Shown here: positions 1-10,084 of the stretch, one piece after another
How positions within the stretch are numbered: position 1 is the stretch's first letter
Layout of the letters: every line of letters starts with the position of its first letter
Source of the DNA: G963662605 sp963667005
GTDB lineage: Bacteria; Bacteroidota; Ignavibacteria; Ignavibacteriales; Ignavibacteriaceae
NCBI GenBank assembly: GCA_963667005.1
Contig: OY762937.1
Location: 1,302,001 to 1,366,000, forward strand
Reading direction: 5' to 3'
Length of the DNA stretch: 64,000 bases
Made by a program: the position numbers and the translations under genes
The notes under the pieces: generated by a model
The model's database searches: none
Told to the model about the DNA's origin: nothing
Seen by the model: the letters and a program-made list of their open reading frames with translations, nothing else

Positions 1-2590
1 GGTAATGGTGCTATTAAGGCCGGTGATGTATTACGTGCAACAGTTTGGATTAAAGCCAGCAATCTGGTTCCTGATTCAGCAGCAAAATATCCTGATACAT
101 GGTCAGTTGGATTAACTTATGGATTCTTCAAGGGTAACGACAATAACCTCGGCTTCGGCGGATGCGACGGATATCCTAAAGATATGAGCTTTGTATTCCC
201 GGCAGTCACATCATTCGATTGGACACCGTATACATTTGATTTTGTTGTGCCGAATGATGCTTCAGCAAAAGCTCTCGAAATCAGACTTCATGTTTACAGC
301 CGTTTCACCGGTACAGTCTATTTTGATGATTTAAGTGTAGAAAAATTAGATGTCCCCGGAATTGCAACGACAGGTTCATTCGAGGCAAATCTTCCTTCAT
401 ATTGGACGAAAGGTGCAGAACCAGCAGGAGCAACCTTGACATGGGCAACAGACGAATCCCATAGTCTCGGCCGTTCACTGAAGATCACCAAAAGCACAAC
501 CAGTGACGCAGCCATGTGGAAATCAGAAAACATGGTAGACTACTGGTCAGAACGTCATTTCAAAGACGTAGATATCTTCCTTGGCGCATATGTAAAAACA
601 TCAGGAGTTAACACTAACCCTGCAAACGATGATGCCAAATGGTGGATAGCTTATACATTCTATGACAGCGCCGGAGTTCTCATCGGCGAAACAAGACTAC
701 CTATTAATCAGACTACAGCAACAAGCGCAGGCTGGGTAGCAGATACAAATGCAATCGGCGAAACAATTCTTCCAAAAGATGCATGGAAAACAATCATAAC
801 GTTTGTCGGTGGCAAGAATGCAACCGGAACTGTATGGGCAGATGACTTCATGCTGTACGGAAGAAAAGGTGCATGGGCAGGACAGGATTGGAATACATCG
901 GTTGGAGTACCGACAGGATGGACCTACTGGCTGCCACCGAACGGAGGTAACGACGGATTATTGAACTCAGGATTTGAGAATACCCGTGTTACTAAAGAAG
1001 CAGCACACAGTGGATTGTACTCATTGAAATTCGATATGCCTATTAATCGTCAACAACATGATGGTTTTATCGGAACCAAGAGAGTATTGTTGAATGAAGT
1101 TGCTACCAACGGAATCAAAGCCGGTGACGTATTGCGTGCCACAGTATGGATCAAGGCAAGCAATTTAGTTCCTGACTCAGCAGCTAAATATCCTGATACA
1201 TGGTCAGTAGGATTTACCTACGGATTCTTTAAAGGTAATGACAATAACTTAGGCTTCGGCGGATGCGACGGATATCCTAAAGATATGAGCTTCGTATTCC
1301 CGGCAGTTACATCATTCGATTGGACACCGTACACATTTGATTTTGTTGTTCCGAATGATGCTTCAGCAAAAGCTCTCGAAATCAGATTACATGTTTACAG
1401 CAGATTTGCAGGAACGGTTTATTTTGATGACCTGACTGTTGAAAAATTAGAAGTAGCAGGCATTGCTACAGCAGGTTCTTTTGAAGATAATCTTCCTTCA
1501 TATTGGACGAAAGGTGCGGAACCAGCAGGAGCAACCTTGACATGGGCAACAGACGAATCCCATAGTCTCGGCCGTTCACTGAAGATCACCAAAAGCACAA
1601 CCAGTGACGCAGCCATGTGGAAATCAGAAAACATGGTAGACTACTGGTCAGAACGTCATTTCAAAGACGTAGATATCTTCCTTGGCGCATATGTAAAAAC
1701 ATCAGGAGTTAACACTAACCCTGCAAACGATGATGCCAAATGGTGGATAGCTTATACATTCTATGACAGCGCCGGAGTTCTCATCGGCGAAACAAGACTA
1801 CCTATTAATCAGACTACAGCAACAAGCGCAGGCTGGGTAGCAGATACAAATGCAATCGGCGAAACAATTCTTCCAAAAGATGCATGGAAAACAATCATAA
1901 CGTTTGTCGGTGGCAAGAATGCAACCGGAACTGTATGGGCAGATGACTTCATGCTGTACGGAAGAAAAGGTGCATGGGCAGGACAGGATTGGAATACATC
2001 GGTTGGAGTACCGACAGGATGGACCTACTGGCTGCCGCCAAACGGAGGTAACGACGGATTATTGAACTCAGGATTTGAGAATACCCGTGTTACTAAAGAA
2101 GCAGCACACAGTGGATTGTACTCATTGAAATTCGACATGCCTGCAAATCGTCAGCAGCATGACGGATTTATCGGAACAAAACGCGTATTACTCAACAGCT
2201 CTACAGTTTCTGCTAAGGAAGCACAGCGTCAGGTACTCCATCTTGACGGAGTTAAAACCGGAGATGTTTTGCGTGCAAGCGTTTGGGTTAAAGCAAGCGA
2301 CCTGGTTCCTGATTCAGCAGCAAAATATCCTGATACCTGGTCAGTTGGACTTACCTATGGATTCTTTAAAGGTAACGACAATAACCTCGGCTTCGGCGGA
2401 TGCGACGGATATCCTAAAGATATGAGCTTCGTATTCCCTGCAGTTACATCGTTTGACTGGACAGAATACACGTTCGATTTTGTTGTTCCGAATGATCCAA
2501 GTGCAAAGGCTCTTGAAATCAGATTGCATGTTTACAGCCGCTTTACCGGAAAAGTATATTTTGATGATCTAACAGTCACCAACTTACACA
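1..2590 (+). repeat. In-gene tandem repeat, 1,101-bp period
   Basis: Successive copies of the A+B domain pair are offset by 1,101 bp (for example 184 and 1285). The third type-A copy is offset by 1,137 bp because of a 36-bp in-frame insertion near 2195-2250. Bases 418-935 match 1519-2036 without a difference that I can see (518 bp), while the flanking parts of the same units differ at many synonymous sites. Confidence 0.9.
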
Positions 2591-2904
2591 CAACAACCGG
2601 AGTGGTTAATGATAAACTGATTGCAAAAGAATTCCAGGTCTATCAGAATTATCCGAATCCGTTCAATCCTTCAACGACTATCAGCTACTCAATACCGCAG
2701 GCTGCAAACGTTATGGTTAAAGTCTATGATATTATGGGTAGAGAAGTCACAACACTGCTTAATGCAAATCAGGAAGCTGGTATGCACAATGTGGTATGGA
2801 ACGGAAGATCTAATAATGGTACATCAGTTGCTACCGGTACGTATATCTTAATGGTTAAGGCCGGAACACATCAGTCCTTCAAAAAAATGTTATACCTCAA
2901 ATAA
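1..2904 (+). CDS. T9SS-secreted repeat protein with tandem carbohydrate-binding-like modules (5' end outside window)
   Basis: The reading frame is open from base 1, so this is the 3' part of a longer gene; the internal ATG at 184 is not a true start. The visible 967 residues alternate two jelly-roll-like domains resembling CBM4/9-type carbohydrate-binding modules. Type A ends in the signature YFDDL(S/T)V; type B ends near WADDFMLYGRK. The order is A (partial, residues 1-115), B (120-290), A (315-485), B (487-655), A (684-865). Residues 876-967 form a T9SS type-A C-terminal sorting domain with NYPNPFNPST, YDIMGREV and a final KKMLYLK. I infer secretion and cell-surface attachment, with several sugar-binding units for avidity. 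Any catalytic domain would lie upstream. The carbohydrate-binding assignment rests on fold-level resemblance; the sorting domain is clear. It lies directly upstream of a glycan-utilisation gene run, which fits the role. Confidence 0.85.
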   Translation, partial: GNGAIKAGDVLRATVWIKASNLVPDSAAKYPDTWSVGLTYGFFKGNDNNLGFGGCDGYPKDMSFVFPAVTSFDWTPYTFDFVVPNDASAKALEIRLHVYSRFTGTVYFDDLSVEKLDVPGIATTGSFEANLPSYWTKGAEPAGATLTWATDESHSLGRSLKITKSTTSDAAMWKSENMVDYWSERHFKDVDIFLGAYVKTSGVNTNPANDDAKWWIAYTFYDSAGVLIGETRLPINQTTATSAGWVADTNAIGETILPKDAWKTIITFVGGKNATGTVWADDFMLYGRKGAWAGQDWNTSVGVPTGWTYWLPPNGGNDGLLNSGFENTRVTKEAAHSGLYSLKFDMPINRQQHDGFIGTKRVLLNEVATNGIKAGDVLRATVWIKASNLVPDSAAKYPDTWSVGFTYGFFKGNDNNLGFGGCDGYPKDMSFVFPAVTSFDWTPYTFDFVVPNDASAKALEIRLHVYSRFAGTVYFDDLTVEKLEVAGIATAGSFEDNLPSYWTKGAEPAGATLTWATDESHSLGRSLKITKSTTSDAAMWKSENMVDYWSERHFKDVDIFLGAYVKTSGVNTNPANDDAKWWIAYTFYDSAGVLIGETRLPINQTTATSAGWVADTNAIGETILPKDAWKTIITFVGGKNATGTVWADDFMLYGRKGAWAGQDWNTSVGVPTGWTYWLPPNGGNDGLLNSGFENTRVTKEAAHSGLYSLKFDMPANRQQHDGFIGTKRVLLNSSTVSAKEAQRQVLHLDGVKTGDVLRASVWVKASDLVPDSAAKYPDTWSVGLTYGFFKGNDNNLGFGGCDGYPKDMSFVFPAVTSFDWTEYTFDFVVPNDPSAKALEIRLHVYSRFTGKVYFDDLTVTNLHTTTGVVNDKLIAKEFQVYQNYPNPFNPSTTISYSIPQAANVMVKVYDIMGREVTTLLNANQEAGMHNVVWNGRSNNGTSVATGTYILMVKAGTHQSFKKMLYLK

Positions 2905-2923
2905 CATTGGCTAATTCATGAGT

Positions 2924-2974
2924 GATGTCATCTCTTGCATACGCAATATGTTTGAGATGACATCCTCACTTTTT
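2924..2974 (+). terminator. Rho-independent terminator after the repeat protein gene
   Basis: The 11-bp arms GATGTCATCTC (2924-2934) and GAGATGACATC (2954-2964) are perfect inverted copies, followed by a T-run at 2970-2974. It separates the repeat-protein gene from the receptor gene starting at 3032. Confidence 0.7.
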
Positions 2975-3031
2975 AAGCGGTTTTATTCAGATGTTTTAGT
3001 AATTTATTAACGTATAAGTGACAGGAAAAAA

Positions 3032-5749
3032 ATGAGTTTCTTTACTTTACGCAAATACATCATTCCTCTCATGTTTTTGTTCCTCGGTTTGCAACAGAGT
3101 TTGTTCGCCGGAATTACCGGTAAGCTGATGGGCAGAGTAATTGATGCCAAAACCAAGGATGGCTTGATAGGTGCCAATATTTCCATTCCGTCTGTTCATC
3201 TTGGCGGAGCAACGGATGCCGATGGAAATTATTTTGTGCTAAATCTTCCTCCGGGAAACTATTTCATAAAAGCCACAATGATGGGCTATACTCCTGTTAC
3301 TTTTCAAAACATTAAAATCTCGGCAGATCAAACAACGCATCTTGATATCAGCATGAATGAAGAAGCGTTGATGCTGCAAAGCATAACCGTTACTGCCGAA
3401 ACCCCAGCTGTCCGTAAAGACCTAACCTCTACAGAATCGAAAATTTCTGCCGACGATATTTCAGCACTGCCTCTCAATGATGTATCGTCGGTAGTTAATT
3501 TACAAGCGGGTGTTGTTGACGGGCACTTCCGCGGCGGCAGATCGGGCGAAGTAAAATATTTAATAGACGGTGTTTCCGTTAACGATGCGTTTACCGGCGA
3601 ATCAGCAATTGAATCGGAGATAAACAGCATACAGGAATTACAGGTTATCACCGGAACATTTAATGCCGAATACGGCGAAGCACTTTCCGGTGTAGTTAAT
3701 CAGATTACGAAAGTTGCCGATGATAACTACGCGGGTTCCATTTCCGCGTACGGGGGCGATTATATAAGTTCGCACAAAGGCATATTCCAACACATTCAAA
3801 GTATTTCACCATACGCGACTCATAACATTCAGGGTACATTCAGCGGTCCGGTTCCCGGCACCGATAAGTTTATGAAATTCTTCCTATCCGGTCGCTATGT
3901 TTATGATGATGGAGCTATTTACGGTAAAAGAGTTTTTAATCCTCAGGATTCATCCAATTTCTCAGCCAATGACAGCAAGGACTGGTACATTGGGGCAACA
4001 GGTGATGGCAAATATGTTCCTATGAACTACTCAGAAAGAGGAACAATTCAAGGCAAACTGCAATTTAAAGTAGGTGAAGGAAAAGGCATTGTTCTCAGCG
4101 GTATGTATCAGGCAGAAAAATACCGCGATTATGATCACGCGTATACATTAAATCCTGATGGTGACTATACAAATCATCAGAAAAACACTTTTGTAAGTTT
4201 AGCATATACGCATGTATTCAGTAAATCTTCATTCTTAGATGTACTCGGTTCATATGTCAACACTGATTTTAAAAGATATGTTTATGAAAATCCGCTTGAC
4301 CCCCGTTATGTAAATCCTGACAGAAAAAAAGATGTTTCAGGAAATGCATTTTTGACGGGTGGAACTCAGAACTGGCATTTTTATCACACGTCAACTGTTG
4401 AAACGGCAAAACTTGATTTTACAAGTCAGTTGAATTTAGTTCACCAGCTAAAAACCGGAGTTGAATTAAATTATCATACGCTCGACTATAAAGATTTTCA
4501 AATTGAAATTGATGCCGCCACCGGATACAAACCAAGATTACCGGAGCCCGGAAATTTCGATTATAACGTATACAAAAACCATCCGCTGCAATTCGCATAT
4601 TATGTACAGGACAAAATTGAGCTCGATTATTTGGTAGTAAATGCCGGAATCCGTCTTGATTATTTTAACCCCGATGGTAAAGTTTTAAAGAATCCCGACA
4701 ACATCGGCATTCTGGATGATTATTCTCCTGCAGGAGTTTCTAATTCATCTAAGCCGGCCTACCCTGATTCGTTATTTTATAAAGCTACGGCAAAGTATGC
4801 TGTAAGTCCGCGTCTCGGTATTTCATATCCGATGGGTGATAAAGGCGCAATTCACATTTCTTACGGACATTTTTTCCAGGTTCCACCGTTTGAGTATTTG
4901 TATAAAAACCCGAACTTCAGAATTGCAAGTTCCTCCGATTATCCCGATAACATTGGAACGAGTATCGGTAATGCCGATTTAAAACCACAGCAGACCACCA
5001 TGTATGAAATCGGTTTACAGCAGGAAGTTTTCGAAAATTTTTCGGCAACAGCGACAGTCTATTATAAGGATATTAGAAATTTGCTCGGTACCGAGCTTCA
5101 TGTAAAGAACAACGTGCTTGCGTATTCAAAATTTGTTAACCGTGATTACGGTGCGGTTTCGGGTTTTACGCTTTCCTTTGAAAAACGATTCCTTGACCGG
5201 TTTGGCGCTACTATTGATTATACCTATCAGAATGCGAAGGGTAATGCTTCTGATCCAAATGATACGTATTCCAAAACTCAGGCATCGCCACCAATTGAAG
5301 TAAACAAGCAGCTCGTACCTCTGAACTGGGATAGAAGACATTCCATTAATTTTACGATTACACTCGGCGAGCCATCTGATTACATCGCATCTTTTATCGG
5401 GCGATTCGGTACGGGATTGCCATATACACCGTCAGTACAAAATCAGCGTACGGGACTTGAAAACAGCGACAACAAGCCATCCGTGCTCAATGTTGATTTC
5501 TATCTTACAAAATATTATAAGATATTCGATTACTATGTGTCCGTATTTATGAAAGTATACAATCTGTTTGATTCAAAGAATGAAATCAATGTATTCACCG
5601 ATACGGGCAGAGCCGGAACAACGCTTGAGTTAACAAGGGCGCAAGTCGCGCCGCGCGGAGCCAATACACTGCAAGAGTATTTCGTGCGTCCTGATTTTTA
5701 CTCATCACCCCGTCAGATCGTTGTCGGTTTTTCTTTAGACTTGAAATAG
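3032..5749 (+). CDS. TonB-dependent outer-membrane receptor
   Basis: A 905-residue outer-membrane transporter. Residues 1-26 are a signal peptide ending SLFAG. Residues about 30-115 form a CarboxypepD_reg-like beta-sandwich (GRVIDAKTKDGLIGANI, then LPPGNYFIKATMMGY). The plug follows at about 120-235 with LIDGVSVND and FNAEYGEALSGVVNQITK. The rest is a beta-barrel ending in aromatic-rich strands (IVVGFSLDLK). The start has an AGGAAA ribosome site just upstream. It is the first gene of a closely spaced run and lies 15 bp from the next gene. No SusD-like lipoprotein is present, so it is not a standard SusCD pair. The substrate is inferred from the downstream GH130 and GH2 enzymes to be a mannose-containing oligosaccharide, but the receptor sequence itself does not show this. 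Confidence 0.9.
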   Translation: MSFFTLRKYIIPLMFLFLGLQQSLFAGITGKLMGRVIDAKTKDGLIGANISIPSVHLGGATDADGNYFVLNLPPGNYFIKATMMGYTPVTFQNIKISADQTTHLDISMNEEALMLQSITVTAETPAVRKDLTSTESKISADDISALPLNDVSSVVNLQAGVVDGHFRGGRSGEVKYLIDGVSVNDAFTGESAIESEINSIQELQVITGTFNAEYGEALSGVVNQITKVADDNYAGSISAYGGDYISSHKGIFQHIQSISPYATHNIQGTFSGPVPGTDKFMKFFLSGRYVYDDGAIYGKRVFNPQDSSNFSANDSKDWYIGATGDGKYVPMNYSERGTIQGKLQFKVGEGKGIVLSGMYQAEKYRDYDHAYTLNPDGDYTNHQKNTFVSLAYTHVFSKSSFLDVLGSYVNTDFKRYVYENPLDPRYVNPDRKKDVSGNAFLTGGTQNWHFYHTSTVETAKLDFTSQLNLVHQLKTGVELNYHTLDYKDFQIEIDAATGYKPRLPEPGNFDYNVYKNHPLQFAYYVQDKIELDYLVVNAGIRLDYFNPDGKVLKNPDNIGILDDYSPAGVSNSSKPAYPDSLFYKATAKYAVSPRLGISYPMGDKGAIHISYGHFFQVPPFEYLYKNPNFRIASSSDYPDNIGTSIGNADLKPQQTTMYEIGLQQEVFENFSATATVYYKDIRNLLGTELHVKNNVLAYSKFVNRDYGAVSGFTLSFEKRFLDRFGATIDYTYQNAKGNASDPNDTYSKTQASPPIEVNKQLVPLNWDRRHSINFTITLGEPSDYIASFIGRFGTGLPYTPSVQNQRTGLENSDNKPSVLNVDFYLTKYYKIFDYYVSVFMKVYNLFDSKNEINVFTDTGRAGTTLELTRAQVAPRGANTLQEYFVRPDFYSSPRQIVVGFSLDLK

Positions 5750-5764
5750 GATTACGAGGAAACA

Positions 5765-8700
5765 ATGAATTTAAAAAGCATTTTACCCGGATTACTCATA
5801 CTCCTTTTTGCCGCACTCAACTTGCAGGCTCAATCGGTTGTGGATAAAACAAAGGGAAACCACCGCTACACGAAATTGGGATACATGGATGGCAACCTTG
5901 TTGAAGCATTGTTTTATAACTATGGTGAAATCGGCGACTATACGGCGGTTGATAAAACAAGAAACGGTGCATGGCCGAAAGGATCCGGACATACCTATGT
6001 TGACGGAATCGCGGTTATCGTGCAGGCCGAAGCAACAACTACGGGCGGTAAAAAAATTCATCCTCTTGAAACAAACTACTACGAGTTTACAAGAAAAGAT
6101 ATTGCAACGGCAGTAACATACGGATGGGCTCCTTTGCCGGGTTATGCAAACGCGTATCAATCAACTATAGCACGCAGTGATGACAAAAACACCTGGCCGA
6201 CTACCTGGCCTGATCGTCCAACAGACTGGAACGGATCATGGAACGGATATTTCGGTAAGGGACAAATGAATGCCGACCTTGAATCCTATTTTGTGTTTGA
6301 TGATAACGAAGACAGAGATTACATAAATAAGTATAGTTTTTATCCTGATGCTTCCGATCTTACCCGCGGAGGTTTAGGTATGCAGGTTAAAGCACGCGGA
6401 TTTCAATGGTCACAGGTGCTTGCAGAAGATGTAGTGTTCTGGTATTATGAAATTACCAACATGGGTACAACGGATTATTCGAAGTCGCTCTTTGCCCAGT
6501 ATGTTGACTGGGGAATCGGTGGACATGATAATTCATCCAACAACGCGGGTGATTACGATGAAGTACTTGCAATATCGTATGCCTGGTCGGTTGTTCCTTA
6601 CGGAAGCCCGGGAAACTGGTCTCCTGTCGGTTATGCAGGTTACGCATTTCTTGAAAGTCCAGGAGTATCCGATGACGGCAAAGACAATGATCACGACGGA
6701 TTAACAGACGAACGTAGAGATAATGTCGCGACAACATTTATCCAAACACCGGAGCAGGATCCATATTTGAAAAGTGTTGCGGATACCGCACAGTTCAGAG
6801 TGTTCTACGGCAGATCATGGAAAGCGCATTGGGATGCCGATGAAAACGGAAACTGGAAATCCTATGAAGACGTAAACAATAATGGGAAATGGGATGAAGG
6901 TGAACCGATAAATGATGATGTCGGCACTGATGGCGTCGGACCATACGATGCCGGTTATACCGGTCCCGATGCCGATGGCTCGGAAGGTAATGGAAAACCG
7001 GATCAGGGTGAACCGAATTTCGGAATCCTTGATAAGGATGAATCAGACCAATTAGGACTTTCCGGATTTGCTATTTATCCGGTGCATCGTTATGAATTGA
7101 CTAATGATGAGGAAAACTGGACGGTTCTTTCAGGCCTACCCGCGCCGCATGGCCAGTCGCTTGTTGGTGTAAACCTCGGTAATTATTTCTCTTCGTATCT
7201 GTTTCATATGAATGGAAGAAATACATATTCAACAACTACCGGAAAGATCGAAGAGACCGGAGAAACACAAAGATTTTCTATGGCTCTTATTTTCGGTATA
7301 GATGCAAGTGATCTTTTCCGCAGAAAGAAAACAGTACAATCTATATACAATGCAAGTTATAATTTTGCCAAGCCGCCGGAAAAACCGATTGTGAAAGCTA
7401 TTGCCGGTGACGGGAAAGTAACATTGTATTGGGATGACAGAGCAGAATCTACCTTCGATGCTTTTTATCAAAAAGTAAATTTTGAGGGTTACAGAATTTA
7501 TCGTTCAACGGAAGCAAGTTTCGTTGAAGATAAGGTGATCACAGACGCGTACGGGAAAGCAACGTTCAGAAAACCGATTGCCATTTTTGATCTGGTTGAC
7601 GGTGTTTCCGGTTTACATCCGGTTGATATACAGGGTGCTAAATTCGATATGGGAACCGATTCCGGTTTGCATCATTCATATATAGATACAACGGTTCAAA
7701 ACGGACAAACATATTATTATTCTGTGTGCTCGTTTGATCAGGGCTACATTACAACAAACATTTCGGGAACTACAGAAGGTATTCCACCTTCAGAGACAAC
7801 AAGTATTATTAAAGTCGGGACCGATGGCACTATACGCACCGACGTGAATACCGCCGTTGTTACTCCGCGTGCACCGGCTGCGGGCTATGTAGCGCCTGAA
7901 GTCAACGGCTTGAAATTGAGCGGTCCCGGTACCGGTACGGCTTCTGTCAATATTCTTGACCCCGATTCACTTAAAAACTACCATACTTACAGACTTGAGT
8001 ATCAGAACACATCGGCGTATCAAAACGATCCGCATCCGTATTACAGACTTATTGATTATACGGCCAATGATACACTTATCAAGTCAACACGCTTTAAAAG
8101 CAATACGGTACAAACATTAACGACCGATGGTTTTAGTCTCAATGTTACGAATGATACATCGATCATCATTGACACGGCAAAGACAAAATGGATTACCGGC
8201 AACAGCAATTATATTGTAACGGTCGGATTCGATTCGAGATTTTCTGCCGCATATCTTTCGAAGAAAATAGATTATCCGGGAGATTTCGAAATAACATTCT
8301 GTGATTCTGCCGCTGGAGATTCATCATTTCCTGCCACGGGTTTCAGTAAGCCGATTTTATCGAACATTCGTATTAAAAATCTGACGGAGAACACCGATCA
8401 CTTCCAGTTCATCTTTAAAGATCAGGATGGCAATACTAAATTCACCAATGGTGATGCAATATTCCTTGCCTTCGGTGATTCATTAGGCGGAAGAGCAGCA
8501 ACTTTCAGCAATCTTAAGGTCGGCTGGTCGGTTACTATCCAACAGGATACCGCGATTGCTGCCGCCTTGCAGCGTCCGCCACAGACGGGTGATGTATTCC
8601 GCTTCTCTACCAAGAAGCCATTCCGGACCGGCGAGTACGTTGAGTTTGTAACAAAATCGCCATCCTTCTCAAAAGCAAAAGCAAGCAGCGAGTTGGGTAG

Positions 8701-9004
8701 AATAGCTGTGGTTCCGAATCCATATGTTGGCGCAGCTTCGTGGGAGCCTTATACAACAGAGGTTGGACGCGGCCCGCGACTGGTACAGTTTATTCATTTG
8801 CCGAGTCAGTGTACCATACGAATTTATACCATAGCCGGAGCGTTGGTCAAGACGCTTGAACATAGCAGTAATATTTCAGACGGGCAGGAACCGTGGAATC
8901 TTACAACAAAAGACGGCATGAATCTCGCGTATGGTGTTTACATCTTCCATGTTGACGCACCGGGTATCGGTGAAACAGTCGGCAAATTTGCAGTAATTAA
9001 ATAA
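5765..9004 (+). CDS. Large secreted surface protein with fibronectin-III-like and T9SS-like C-terminal regions
   Basis: This 1,079-residue protein has a signal peptide (residues 1-22, ending LNLQAQ). The N-terminal half has no family I can name. Around residues 300-425 are acidic, calcium-site-like loops (DDGKDNDHDGLTDE; DVNNNGKWDEGEP; DADGSEGNGKPDQGE) resembling thrombospondin-3/dockerin-type calcium loops. A fibronectin-III-like stretch begins near residue 538 (KPIVKAIAGDGKVTLYWDD, then FEGYRIYRS). The last 90 residues (VVPNPYVGA, IRIYTIAGALVKTL, YGVYIFHVDA, KFAVIK) look like a T9SS sorting domain. An upstream GAGGA ribosome site fits the start. Its position right after the receptor suggests a surface partner that feeds the receptor, taking SusD's place without being homologous to it. 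That role is inference. Confidence 0.75.
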   Translation: MNLKSILPGLLILLFAALNLQAQSVVDKTKGNHRYTKLGYMDGNLVEALFYNYGEIGDYTAVDKTRNGAWPKGSGHTYVDGIAVIVQAEATTTGGKKIHPLETNYYEFTRKDIATAVTYGWAPLPGYANAYQSTIARSDDKNTWPTTWPDRPTDWNGSWNGYFGKGQMNADLESYFVFDDNEDRDYINKYSFYPDASDLTRGGLGMQVKARGFQWSQVLAEDVVFWYYEITNMGTTDYSKSLFAQYVDWGIGGHDNSSNNAGDYDEVLAISYAWSVVPYGSPGNWSPVGYAGYAFLESPGVSDDGKDNDHDGLTDERRDNVATTFIQTPEQDPYLKSVADTAQFRVFYGRSWKAHWDADENGNWKSYEDVNNNGKWDEGEPINDDVGTDGVGPYDAGYTGPDADGSEGNGKPDQGEPNFGILDKDESDQLGLSGFAIYPVHRYELTNDEENWTVLSGLPAPHGQSLVGVNLGNYFSSYLFHMNGRNTYSTTTGKIEETGETQRFSMALIFGIDASDLFRRKKTVQSIYNASYNFAKPPEKPIVKAIAGDGKVTLYWDDRAESTFDAFYQKVNFEGYRIYRSTEASFVEDKVITDAYGKATFRKPIAIFDLVDGVSGLHPVDIQGAKFDMGTDSGLHHSYIDTTVQNGQTYYYSVCSFDQGYITTNISGTTEGIPPSETTSIIKVGTDGTIRTDVNTAVVTPRAPAAGYVAPEVNGLKLSGPGTGTASVNILDPDSLKNYHTYRLEYQNTSAYQNDPHPYYRLIDYTANDTLIKSTRFKSNTVQTLTTDGFSLNVTNDTSIIIDTAKTKWITGNSNYIVTVGFDSRFSAAYLSKKIDYPGDFEITFCDSAAGDSSFPATGFSKPILSNIRIKNLTENTDHFQFIFKDQDGNTKFTNGDAIFLAFGDSLGGRAATFSNLKVGWSVTIQQDTAIAAALQRPPQTGDVFRFSTKKPFRTGEYVEFVTKSPSFSKAKASSELGRIAVVPNPYVGAASWEPYTTEVGRGPRLVQFIHLPSQCTIRIYTIAGALVKTLEHSSNISDGQEPWNLTTKDGMNLAYGVYIFHVDAPGIGETVGKFAVIK

Positions 9005-9023
9005 TCTGGGATATAGGAAGAAC

Positions 9024-10061
9024 ATGATTATGAAAAAAAATAGTATTATCACATTTTCTATTATCTTACTGCTAAGTTTCTGTTCCTATGCTCAGTCCGA
9101 CAGGGTTTCGAAAGTAGGAACTACCGGGGCAACATTTTTGGAAATCGGTATCGGCGCCTCTGCCGGAGCCATGGGCGGAGCTTATGTCAGTTTAGCCCGT
9201 GATGCTTCTGCATTATATTGGAATCCCGGCGGTATTGCAGTAATGAAGGAAAATGAAGTTACATTATATCACTCACTTTGGCTCGCAGATACAAAAGTCA
9301 GTTATGCGGGACTCGTAATTCCGGCCGGTGATTTCGGTACACTCGGCTTTAGTTTTACATCATTGGATATGGGTGATATGCCTGTTCGTACAATTGAAAT
9401 GCAGGAAGGTACCGGAGAATACTTCAGCGCCGGCGATATGGCAATCGGTGTATCTTATGCGCGCAATCTTACCGACAGATTCTCGATTGGATTTACTGCA
9501 AAGTATATACGCGAAACTATCTGGCATATGTCATCAAGCGCCGTTGCGATTGATGCCGGCACGATGTTCAAGACCGACTTATTCAACGGTATGGTCATCG
9601 GCGCATCAATTTCGAATTTCGGAACGCAAATGAAACTTGACGGCCGTGACACCAGAACATACAACCGGGTTGACGAGACAAAACAAGGATCGAATGCTAA
9701 TATTCCTTATAACATTGATCTTGATTCATGGGACTTACCATTGAATATCCGCTTAGGTATTTCGACCGATGTTTATAAATCCAGTGACTGGCGGTTTACT
9801 GTTGCGGTTGATGCAGAGCACCCGAATGATAATTACGAAAGCATGAATGTTGGCGGTGAGTTCTCATTTATGGATTATGTCTCTGTTCGCGGTGGTTATA
9901 ATTCACTATTTCTTACTGATTCCGAAGGCGGGTTAACTCTCGGTCTCGGGTTCAATTCAAAAATGCTTTTTAGTGATAATGTAGTTACTTTTGATTATTC
10001 ATATAGAGATTTTGGACGCTTGAAAGCAGTCCACTCATTTTCATTATCGGTTGGTTTCTAA
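9024..10061 (+). CDS. PorV/PorQ-family outer-membrane beta-barrel protein
   Basis: 345 residues with a signal peptide ending SYAQS. The N-terminal mature part carries the PorV/PorQ (UPF0164-like) signature: GATFLEIGIGASAGAMGGAY followed by DASALYWNPGG. The remainder alternates polar and hydrophobic residues as in a FadL-like barrel and ends FSLSVGF. PorV shuttles T9SS cargo after translocation, whereas related proteins are of unknown function. Here it sits between T9SS-type secreted proteins and a sugar ABC system, so it may be a locus-dedicated cargo handler or an outer-membrane channel. AGGAAG at 9014-9019 favours the ATG at 9024 over the in-frame ATG at 9030. Confidence 0.8.
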   Translation: MIMKKNSIITFSIILLLSFCSYAQSDRVSKVGTTGATFLEIGIGASAGAMGGAYVSLARDASALYWNPGGIAVMKENEVTLYHSLWLADTKVSYAGLVIPAGDFGTLGFSFTSLDMGDMPVRTIEMQEGTGEYFSAGDMAIGVSYARNLTDRFSIGFTAKYIRETIWHMSSSAVAIDAGTMFKTDLFNGMVIGASISNFGTQMKLDGRDTRTYNRVDETKQGSNANIPYNIDLDSWDLPLNIRLGISTDVYKSSDWRFTVAVDAEHPNDNYESMNVGGEFSFMDYVSVRGGYNSLFLTDSEGGLTLGLGFNSKMLFSDNVVTFDYSYRDFGRLKAVHSFSLSVGF

Positions 10062-10084
10062 AATTCTGATGCGGATATCTATTA

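Noticed and set aside
318..533. Antisense open frames at 318-533 and 1419-1634
   Set aside because: Duplicated only because the underlying repeat is duplicated; they are shadows of the CBM-like coding frame.
1..2590. Tandem 1.1-kb repeat as an insertion sequence or phage element
   Set aside because: The repeats are in-frame protein domains with no transposase or terminal inverted repeats.
5765..9004. SusD/RagB partner of the TonB receptor
   Set aside because: No lipobox and no TPR-like SusD signature; length and T9SS-like tail do not fit.
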